Of a DNA stretch of 64,000 bases, positions 27,919 through 34,506 are shown piece by piece. The notes below the pieces were generated by a model, which was not told where the DNA came from, made no database searches, and saw only the letters and a program-made list of their open reading frames with translations. The stretch covers positions 62,001 to 126,000 of the forward strand of contig NZ_JAPPVJ010000005.1 of the NCBI RefSeq assembly GCF_026711005.1, read 5' to 3'. Position 1 is the first letter of the stretch. Each line of letters starts with the position of its first letter. Position numbers and translations under genes: made by a program. This DNA is from Sphingobacterium sp. UT-1RO-CII-1 (GTDB lineage Bacteria; Bacteroidota; Bacteroidia; Sphingobacteriales; Sphingobacteriaceae).

Positions 27919-28305
27919 TTTGTTTAAATTGATAGGTTTGAGTAACTGCTAACATTGAATCTAGCTTTATCATATTCGGCTCTACTTTTATAATCGTTAC
28001 TGTATGTCAAGTATAATATAAAATTTATACTCATACAAGTTCTTATCTGATGTTTTTGAAAAAAATAGTCTTAGAATTTATAAAAATCATCATCCATGAC
28101 TATAGATAAAAAAGAAACATATTATGTATCAATCATTAGCAGATTTAAACGCACTATTTGCTATACTGAAATATAAATAAAATAATAAATACGAAAGATT
28201 GTTTTATTTTTTATGATATTTACAATAACCTACGTTACCTAGTCAATTACAAGCAGAAATAGCTGCCATACATTTATTTAGAGATAAATAAAAGATTATA
28301 AACAT
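27919..28305 (+). other. 387-bp AT-rich divergent promoter region
   Basis: It lies between the sigma factor gene (minus) and the FAD oxidoreductase gene (plus). It contains AGTATAA (28010-28016) and TTATACT (28025-28031), perfect 7-bp arms with an 8-base spacer. I found no exact TAnnTTTG on either strand and no gene. Confidence 0.55.
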
Positions 28306-30018
28306 ATGAAAAGAAGAAAATTTTTAGGTTCATTATCTACAATTGGAGGATTAGGACTACTTGACACAAAGTCTGTCTATGCCCATATAAGCGATCAGTC
28401 TACAAATGAAGTAAATAATACGCCCGTTGTTTTAAGAAAAGACACTATTATTATTGGAGGAGGTTTAGGAGGAGTTGCATCAAGCTTAGCACTTTTAAAA
28501 CAAGGCCATTCTGTTTTGCTAACAGAAGAAACCGACTGGCTTGGTGGACAATTAACATCGCAAGGTGTACCGCCCGATGAACATGAATGGATAGAGTCGC
28601 ATGGCGCTCCAGAGTCATACCTTGATTTTAGAAAAAAAGTAAGATCGTATTATCAGAATAATTATCCAATTATAGATTCTTTAAAAGAAAACGCTGCTCT
28701 TAACCCTGGAAATGGTGCAGTATCTCGACTTTGTCACGAACCCATTGTAGCACTAAGAGTTATAGAATCGCTGTTAGCACCCTACATAGCTAATGGACAA
28801 TTGACAGTTATGTTAAAAACCACGCCAATCAGCGCCGAAGTAGACAACAATAAAGTTATTGCTGTGTTAGTAAAGTCCAACGAGATTACTTATAAACTCT
28901 ACGCTGACTATTTTGTAGATGCAACCGAGCTAGGAGATCTCCTTCCGCTAACAGGAACAGAATATATAACGGGAACAGAATCAAAATCGCAGACGAATGA
29001 ATTACATGCACCGGACAAAGCAGACACTACGAACAATCAAGCTTTCACCATGTGTTTTGCCATAGATTATGTGCCGAATGAAGATCATACGATAGAAAAG
29101 CCAAAAGATTATGATTTCTGGTACAATCACGTGCCACCTCTTAGCCCCCCGTGGTCAGGAAAAATATTAGGTTTACACTACTCGTATCCTCGTACATTAA
29201 AACCAAAAGAGTTGGGTTTTCACCCCGAAGGTGAACAGACCGAAAACAAACTAAACCTATGGAATTACCGACGAATAATTGATAAAAACAATTTTACTCC
29301 TTCCTTTTTCAAAGGCGATATTACGATTGTGAATTGGCCACAAAACGACTATATGCTTGGTAATCTTATAGACGTTTTTGAAAACGAGTTTAATAAGCAC
29401 ATCGACCGAGCAAAACAATTAAGTTTATCCCTTCTCTATTGGTTGCAAACAGAAGCCCCTAGACCAGATGGTGGCAAAGGCTGGAAAGGACTACGATTAC
29501 GCAAAGATATTATGGGGACAGAAGATGGTTTAGCGAAATACCCCTATGTACGAGAATCAAGAAGGATTAAAGCTGAATTCACCGTATTAGAAGAACATGT
29601 AGGCCGTGAAAATAGAGCGATCGTTGCAAAGCCCAATGAAGACAAAACTAAAGCAAAACATTTTGAAGATTCTGTCGGAATTGGCTACTATCATATTGAT
29701 TTGCACCCGACCTCTAATGGTGTTAATTATGTAGATTTCAGCTCCCTACCTTTTCAAATTCCATTAGGTTCGTTATTACCTATCCGAATGGAAAACATTT
29801 TTCCAGCGAATAAGAATATAGGTACAACACATATTACAAACGGCTGTTACAGATTACATCCGGTGGAATGGAGCATAGGAGAAGCTGTAGGACACCTTAT
29901 TTCGTATGCTAAGCATATAGGAGTAGCACCACGACAAATACGCAAAGACAATCACATACTAAAAGAGTTTCAAACGTACTTACATCAACAAGGTGTACAA
30001 ACAGAATGGCCTATTTGA
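28306..30018 (+). CDS. FAD-dependent oxidoreductase, exported
   Basis: A 570-residue flavoprotein. The N terminus (MKRRKFLGSLSTIGGLGLL) is a Tat-type signal with KRRKF. Near residue 48 is the FAD-binding motif TIIIGGGLGGVASSLALLKQGHSVLLTEET, followed by DWLGGQLTSQGV, typical of the FAD_oxidored (PF12831-like) family. The C-terminal half contains DLHPTSNGVNY and IPLGSLLPIRMENIFPANKNIGTTHITNGCYRLHP, the second nucleotide-contact region. Such enzymes often lie beside glycan loci. It is divergent from the sigma factor, so co-regulation with that locus is possible but unproven. The substrate is unknown. Confidence 0.88.
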   Translation: MKRRKFLGSLSTIGGLGLLDTKSVYAHISDQSTNEVNNTPVVLRKDTIIIGGGLGGVASSLALLKQGHSVLLTEETDWLGGQLTSQGVPPDEHEWIESHGAPESYLDFRKKVRSYYQNNYPIIDSLKENAALNPGNGAVSRLCHEPIVALRVIESLLAPYIANGQLTVMLKTTPISAEVDNNKVIAVLVKSNEITYKLYADYFVDATELGDLLPLTGTEYITGTESKSQTNELHAPDKADTTNNQAFTMCFAIDYVPNEDHTIEKPKDYDFWYNHVPPLSPPWSGKILGLHYSYPRTLKPKELGFHPEGEQTENKLNLWNYRRIIDKNNFTPSFFKGDITIVNWPQNDYMLGNLIDVFENEFNKHIDRAKQLSLSLLYWLQTEAPRPDGGKGWKGLRLRKDIMGTEDGLAKYPYVRESRRIKAEFTVLEEHVGRENRAIVAKPNEDKTKAKHFEDSVGIGYYHIDLHPTSNGVNYVDFSSLPFQIPLGSLLPIRMENIFPANKNIGTTHITNGCYRLHPVEWSIGEAVGHLISYAKHIGVAPRQIRKDNHILKEFQTYLHQQGVQTEWPI

Positions 30019-30033
30019 GAATATACATAAACA

Positions 30034-30093
30034 AAAATACCCGGGATTACATTAAGCATGAGCAATATAAAACTCTTTAATCTCGGGTATTTT
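30034..30093. terminator. Bidirectional terminator overlapping the end of the unknown gene
   Basis: AAAATACCCGGGATTA (30034-30049) and TAATCTCGGGTATTTT (30078-30093) form a 16-bp stem with one mismatch. The right arm lies inside the last codons of the convergent minus-strand gene (stop at 30052-30054). The stem is flanked by A-rich and T-rich ends and can serve both strands. Confidence 0.7.
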
Positions 30094-30726
30094 AAATTGG
30101 TTCGGTTTCCCATCCAATCTTTTCGCTTCTTCTTCAATATAGTCGTTCAATTCATTAAACTCAACAGTCGCATAGCTACTTGCCCGAAGAAGTTCAGGCA
30201 ATTTTCTGAAAGCCTGTTTCCCCTTTCCCAAAGAAAAGAAATTCTCATTAAGCTGACACATAAACTGATACATATAAGGATTTTCCCCATATATACTACC
30301 TTGAAGATAAGGTTTAATTTTATGAGCAGTACTGATATCGTATTCGTCTAACGCAAGCTCTAACCAATGTTCTAAAGAATAGAAAAAAGATAAGTCTAAT
30401 TTATTTGGAGGGATAAAGTTCCAGTTTTCTTTTAAGGCAGCTAAACTAAAAAACAAGTGTACCCATGATATCTCAAAACCATAAAGTTGGCTATCACCCT
30501 GTGAAAACCAAGAGCCTCTGCGGGAAAGACGCTGGCCGTTCATACTTTTTCGCACTTCATACGAAAAAGTACGAATAAGTTCATTGCGATTTTCAAATGC
30601 GCCGATATGTTGAAATTCGGTAATATTCCAAAACTTTTCAATAATTTCATAAAAAGTTCTTAAATCATCATAAGTGCCCCATATCTGAGCCCCTATTCCA
30701 CTTTTTGTATATGTTGCGTATATCAT
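30052..30726 (-). CDS. Hypothetical protein (possibly DUF6904-like)
   Basis: A 224-residue soluble protein without signal peptide. Visible blocks are MIYATYTKSGIGAQIWGTYDDLRTFYEIIEKFW at the start, SRRGSWFSQGDSQLYGFEISWVHLFFSLAALKENW in the middle and HKIKPYLQGSIYGENPYMYQFM near 150. This looks like an uncharacterised Bacteroidota family (DUF6904 is my best guess, low certainty). The start MIY is directly preceded by AT-rich sequence. It is a single gene ending in a terminator that is partly inside the coding sequence. Confidence 0.75.
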   Translation of the reverse strand: MIYATYTKSGIGAQIWGTYDDLRTFYEIIEKFWNITEFQHIGAFENRNELIRTFSYEVRKSMNGQRLSRRGSWFSQGDSQLYGFEISWVHLFFSLAALKENWNFIPPNKLDLSFFYSLEHWLELALDEYDISTAHKIKPYLQGSIYGENPYMYQFMCQLNENFFSLGKGKQAFRKLPELLRASSYATVEFNELNDYIEEEAKRLDGKPNQFKIPEIKEFYIAHA

Positions 30727-31031
30727 GTTGTAAATACTTTAAATAAAACAATTGTCTTACTTACCATCATTCATCCGCTCTTAACTCTAAGTTTAAAAAC
30801 GAACACATCTTATATACTGCATCAGAAAACAAATGCGAGCGCAGCTTCTCGCTATTAACAGTCTATTACACAAATTAAATAAGAGCTGTCACCACAAGGT
30901 CATACCTTTCTTAAGACATGAATAGTTGTCGTTATAGCTAAACTAAAAAATATACAAACCACTAATTTACGGGAAACCGTAATTCACAAAACATACTGTA
31001 CCCAAAAACGATAAATATTCCTTGAATTTAA
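30727..31031. other. 305-bp intergenic region
   Basis: Between two minus-strand genes. Apart from a weak inverted repeat (GCGAG at 30835-30839, CTCGC at 30848-30852) that might be a terminator remnant for the VOC gene, I see no promoter consensus, repeat or small gene. Confidence 0.5.
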
Positions 31032-31523
31032 TCAATCGTTCAATTCTCGTAACAAATCATCTAAATCAAGTCCCCTTGTATACATATCCAAGGACCCATC
31101 GGCTTTCGTTGGCCACATTTCTTTCGGTCTATCGTAGTAAAGCTCTACACCATTACCATCAGGATCGTCCAGATACAGTGCTTCAGATACACCATGATCA
31201 CTAGCGCCTGTGAGCGGATACGATGCTTTAAGCAAACGGTCAAAAATAATTGCCAAGTCTTTCCTTGTAGGGTATAGAATAGCAGTATGATATAAACCTA
31301 CTCCGTATCGAGGTGCCGGTGGAGCATCTTTGCTTTGCCAAGTGTTTAAGCCGATATGATGATGATAACCACCAGCAGAAATAAAAGCAGCTTGGTTGCC
31401 ATACAAAGTTGTAAGTTCAAAACCCAACAAGCCTTGATAAAATTCAAGAGACCTTTCGAGGTCTGCTACTTTCAAATGCACATGACCTATACGCGTTTGC
31501 TCAGGTATTTTATAATCACTCAT
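31032..31523 (-). CDS. VOC-family dioxygenase/glyoxalase-like protein
   Basis: From the ATG at 31523 the product has 163 residues (MSDYKIPEQTRIGHVHLKV). An upstream in-frame ATG at 31559 would add 12 codons with no homology and is unlikely. One full vicinal-oxygen-chelate module is visible (GHVHLKVADLERSLEFYQGLLGFEL), then HHHIGLNTW, GLYHTAILYPT and the metal-ligand region YLDDPDGNGVELY. His, His and Glu ligands typical of catechol 2,3-dioxygenases are in place. The substrate cannot be inferred. It lies 110 bases downstream of the sulfatase on the same strand. Confidence 0.9.
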   Translation of the reverse strand: MSDYKIPEQTRIGHVHLKVADLERSLEFYQGLLGFELTTLYGNQAAFISAGGYHHHIGLNTWQSKDAPPAPRYGVGLYHTAILYPTRKDLAIIFDRLLKASYPLTGASDHGVSEALYLDDPDGNGVELYYDRPKEMWPTKADGSLDMYTRGLDLDDLLRELND

Positions 31524-31633
31524 TTTATTTAATTTTTTATGAGAAGATACAAAAACCATACAATAAATAACAGGTGTATCGTTCCTATATTAAAAAATAA
31601 TCTCGCTATTAAGACAATTTATCATTGTCTTAT

Positions 31634-33238
31634 TCAATTTTCATATGAAGGCAAAAAGCGTCTATCGTTAACGTCTGAATCACCATATTTAGCACGTGTT
31701 TCTTGTAGTTTCTCATGCATCTGAGCTCTTATATCATGATAATCCGGTTGTTCATAAACATTGCGTAACTCTTGCGGATCTTCTTGCAAATCATAGAGTT
31801 CCCATTCATCAACATCGTAATAAAAATGCATTAATTTATAGCGATCCGTACGAATACCATAATGGCGCTTAACAGTGTGTATGGACGGATACTCGTAATA
31901 GGTATAATACACCGCATCGCGCCATTGTTTCTGTTTACCGTTAAGCAAATCTCGAAAAGACTCTCCTTGCATGTCTACTGGCACTTCGGCTCCGGCATAA
32001 GTTAATAAAGTAGGTGCAAAATCTAAGTTTTGTACTAATGCGTCAAGAGATTGTCCGCCCTTTATTTCAGCAGGGTATCTAATTAGCAATGGGGTTCGCA
32101 AGGACTCTTCATACATAAATCGTTTATCATACCAACCGTGCTCTCCTAAGTAGAAGCCTTGATCGGACGTATAAATTACAATCGTATTATCTGTTAATTC
32201 GTTTTCTTCCAAGAAGTCAAGCAAACGCCCCACCCCATCGTCAATTGCAGCAACAGTGCCTAAATAATCTTGCATATAGCGCTGATAACGCCAACGCATT
32301 AGGGTACTGTCCGACATTTGAGCGTAGCTCTCTTTAAAATCAGTCATGATGGGATCATAAACAGCATCCCAGGCCGTGCGCTCTTCGACAGACATACGAC
32401 CCAGATTATTAATATACGCTGCTTTATCCCAAGTAAGATATTCTTTCAGGCCCAGCTCATCCATCATAGCAGGAGGTATCTTATTATCGCCTGCCCAATT
32501 CATATGATGAAGAATATTCATTTCAGCAGTTTTTGCAGCAGTACCTCTGCCCTCATAATTATCAAAAAGTGTCGTAGGTTCTTTATATGTTTTTGACGTA
32601 TACTCTTGAATATGTCGTAAAGCAGGTAACCACTCACGATGAGGTGCTTTTTGATGATAAAGGACACAAAAAGGCTTACTCGTATCTCGATTAGCAATCC
32701 AATCCAGTGTCATATCAGTAGTTAAATCTGTAACATATCCTTCTACTTGTTGCTTAGTACCGTTAATAATAAAATTAGGATTATAATATTCGCCCTGATC
32801 GATGAGTACAGCAGAATAGTCAAATCCTTGTGGAAGTCCGTCCATATGTATCTTACCAATGAGCGCAGTTTGATAACCACTCTTCTGCAAAATCTTAGCA
32901 AAATTATCCTGATTCCAATCAAACTTAGCTTCATTATCAACTTTTCCATTCATATAACTATGTTTCCCTGTCAATAGAACAGCACGACTGGGCGCACAAA
33001 GCGAGTTAGTAACAGTAGCTCGTGTAAACATGGCACCTTCTTTACTAAGACGATCAATATGAGGGGTGTGATTCAAACCATGTCCATACGCACTTATTGC
33101 CTGATAACCATGATCGTCACTCATGATATAAACAATATTAGGTTGCTTTGACTTTACTTGCCCATACCCTATAAAAGGATATAAACTCAAAACAACTAAT
33201 AATATACATGCCGTCATTAAAAATTTTATTTTCAACAT
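31634..33238 (-). CDS. Secreted S1-family sulfatase
   Basis: From the ATG at 33238 the protein has 534 residues and begins with a clean signal peptide (MLKIKFLMTACILLVVLSLYPFIGYGQ). Upstream in-frame ATGs at 33256 and 33331 would spoil it. Metal ligands Asp41-Asp42 (IMSDDHG) and the formylglycine motif Cys81 (NSLCAPSRAVLLTGK) show a Cys-type S1 sulfatase; the C-terminal ligand pair region (TSDQGFYLGEHGWYDKRFMYEESLRTPLL) is present. APHREWLPA resembles N-acetylglucosamine-6-sulfatase-like subfamilies, but the exact S1 subfamily is unclear. A maturase must convert Cys81 to formylglycine; none is in the window. It implies use of sulfated glycans. Confidence 0.95.
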   Translation of the reverse strand: MLKIKFLMTACILLVVLSLYPFIGYGQVKSKQPNIVYIMSDDHGYQAISAYGHGLNHTPHIDRLSKEGAMFTRATVTNSLCAPSRAVLLTGKHSYMNGKVDNEAKFDWNQDNFAKILQKSGYQTALIGKIHMDGLPQGFDYSAVLIDQGEYYNPNFIINGTKQQVEGYVTDLTTDMTLDWIANRDTSKPFCVLYHQKAPHREWLPALRHIQEYTSKTYKEPTTLFDNYEGRGTAAKTAEMNILHHMNWAGDNKIPPAMMDELGLKEYLTWDKAAYINNLGRMSVEERTAWDAVYDPIMTDFKESYAQMSDSTLMRWRYQRYMQDYLGTVAAIDDGVGRLLDFLEENELTDNTIVIYTSDQGFYLGEHGWYDKRFMYEESLRTPLLIRYPAEIKGGQSLDALVQNLDFAPTLLTYAGAEVPVDMQGESFRDLLNGKQKQWRDAVYYTYYEYPSIHTVKRHYGIRTDRYKLMHFYYDVDEWELYDLQEDPQELRNVYEQPDYHDIRAQMHEKLQETRAKYGDSDVNDRRFLPSYEN

Positions 33239-33350
33239 ATATACTTTCCGTTCCATAATCATTAAATATGACCCCATAATTTGATAATAACTTATTTTAC
33301 TAAAGGTTTTGCTTCTTATTATTGAATACAATTATAAGAAACACTTCATC

Positions 33351-33474
33351 AATTGCTAAGTAAAAAGCAATTAATATTATTAAAATACAGAGAGCATGGT
33401 GATCAATGTATTTATTAGCTATTCAAAAAAAAATGCTACTTTCACCAGTCAATCTATTTGGGGTAGCCAAACAG
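33351..33474. promoter_or_regulatory. Two inverted repeats in the sulfatase-Crp intergenic region
   Basis: The first is AATTGCT (33351-33357) with AGCAATT (33366-33372), perfect 7-bp arms and an 8-base spacer. The second is CTATTTGG (33454-33461) with CCAAACAG (33467-33474), one mismatch and a 5-base spacer, ending 24 bases before the Crp/Fnr start. Either could be an operator of the divergent genes. No TTGA-N6-TCAA site is present here, so autoregulation by the same box as at 34063 is not indicated. Confidence 0.4.
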
Positions 33475-33497
33475 TATTATTCATTTAAGCTAAAGCC

Positions 33498-34055
33498 ATG
33501 AATCCATTAATTGAGCAACTGCTAAAATATGGACACATTAATGAGGGTGTACAACAAGAAATCAATCTTAAAACTAAACACTTATTAAAGAAAAAAAACG
33601 AGCACTTACTTAGAGAAGGACAAAGCTTTTCGAGCTATTTCGTTATAAAGAAAGGACTGATTAGAGCTTATTTTCATAAAAACAAAAAAGAAATAAACAC
33701 ATGGTTTGGAGAAGAAAACCAAATATTTTATTCTATCCTTCCTGTGTATGCAAATAGTCCTTCTTTTGAAAACATACAATTTCTTGAAGATTCAGACGTA
33801 TATTGTATTTCTAGTAACGACTTAAGTCAGCTATACAGCATGTATCCGGAACTCAATATTATTGGAAGAAGAATAGCCGAGGAGGTGGCTATATTGCTCG
33901 AAGAAAGAATCGTTTCGCTACATACCAAATCTGCTTTAGAACGATATAATACGCTTATTAAAGTACAACCAAATTTACTAAATAGAATAAACCTTGGCCA
34001 TATTGCATCTTATCTCGGCATGACCCAAGAGACATTGAGTAGAATAAGAAAGTAA
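33498..34055 (+). CDS. Crp/Fnr-family transcriptional regulator
   Basis: A 185-residue regulator. Residues about 20-115 form a cyclic-nucleotide-binding-like beta barrel (LLREGQSFSSYFVIKKGLIRAYF), but the phosphate-binding cassette of true CRP (GE-x-RSA) is absent, so the ligand is not cAMP by this evidence. A long helix and a compact HTH follow (INLGHIASYLGMTQETLSRIRK). The recognition helix contains E-T-L-S-R, matching the E-x-x-S-R signature with which FNR reads TTGA half-sites. A perfect TTGAC-N4-GTCAA palindrome starts 8 bases after the stop and precedes the SMR gene. No iron-sulfur cysteines are present. Confidence 0.92.
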   Translation: MNPLIEQLLKYGHINEGVQQEINLKTKHLLKKKNEHLLREGQSFSSYFVIKKGLIRAYFHKNKKEINTWFGEENQIFYSILPVYANSPSFENIQFLEDSDVYCISSNDLSQLYSMYPELNIIGRRIAEEVAILLEERIVSLHTKSALERYNTLIKVQPNLLNRINLGHIASYLGMTQETLSRIRK

Positions 34056-34062
34056 AAGTTGA

Positions 34063-34108
34063 TTTTGACTTATGTCAAAAAATAAAGTACATTCCCGTGT
34101 TATTTTTG
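34063..34108 (+). promoter_or_regulatory. Crp/Fnr-type operator plus -7 element upstream of the SMR gene
   Basis: TTTTGAC (34063-34069) and GTCAAAA (34074-34080) are perfect 7-bp arms with a 4-base spacer, giving the core TTGAC-N4-GTCAA, which fits the Fnr-type TTGA-N6-TCAA class. An exact -7 element TATTTTTG lies at 34101-34108 and no TTTG is found at -33. With a transcript start near 34115 the palindrome centre is at about -43, close to the class II activator position of CRP/FNR. The missing -33 box fits an activator-dependent promoter. Confidence 0.65.
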
Positions 34109-34131
34109 GCGGATAAATTAATACATAACAT

Positions 34132-34449
34132 ATGAATTGGATTGCACTAATTGCCGCTGGATTTTTTGAAATAGGTTGGCCTCTCGGCCTAAAGATGGCT
34201 CAGCAAACAGATAATAATAAGTTAAGTTGGATAATCGTGGCCATTGTTTCCATGTCGATCAGTGGTTTGTTATTATTTTATGCACAAAAATCAATTCCTA
34301 TAGGTACTGCATATGCCGTATGGACGGGACTAGGAGCAGTAGGGACTTTACTAGTTGGGATATTTTTCTTCAATGATTCAGCTAGCACTCTCCGACTTCT
34401 TTCGGCCTTATTAATTGTATTTGGAATTATTGGTTTGAAAGTATTTTAA
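34132..34449 (+). CDS. gdx: SMR-family exporter, Gdx/SugE (guanidinium) subtype
   Basis: A 105-residue, four-helix inner-membrane protein of normal SMR length. Glu13 in the first helix is the essential proton and substrate site. The patterns WPLGLK, SIPIGTAYAVWTGLGAVGT and IVFGIIGLK match the SugE/Gdx subtype, not EmrE/Qac, so the best-supported substrate class is guanidinium or related small cations. Here FFFND replaces the more usual LLGE-type sequence at the third/fourth helix loop. It follows the Crp/Fnr gene by 76 bases, behind a palindromic operator, and ends at a strong terminator. No guanidine riboswitch is visible. Confidence 0.88.
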   Translation: MNWIALIAAGFFEIGWPLGLKMAQQTDNNKLSWIIVAIVSMSISGLLLFYAQKSIPIGTAYAVWTGLGAVGTLLVGIFFFNDSASTLRLLSALLIVFGIIGLKVF

Positions 34450-34455
34450 CATAAC

Positions 34456-34492
34456 AAACACCTGATATGCTCATTAAGTATATCAGGTGTTT
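34456..34492. terminator. Strong bidirectional terminator
   Basis: AAACACCTGATAT (34456-34468) and ATATCAGGTGTTT (34480-34492) are perfect 13-bp arms over an 11-base loop, between the plus-strand SMR gene and the minus-strand GH2 gene. The outer T and A bases supply short T runs in both directions. Confidence 0.85.
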
Positions 34493-34506
34493 ATGTTAAA
34501 ATATCG

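Noticed and set aside
34056..34131. Guanidine riboswitch upstream of the SMR gene
   Set aside because: The space is only 76 bases and lacks the paired ACGG-type loops of the mini-ykkC class. It is better explained by the TTGAC-N4-GTCAA palindrome and a -7 element.
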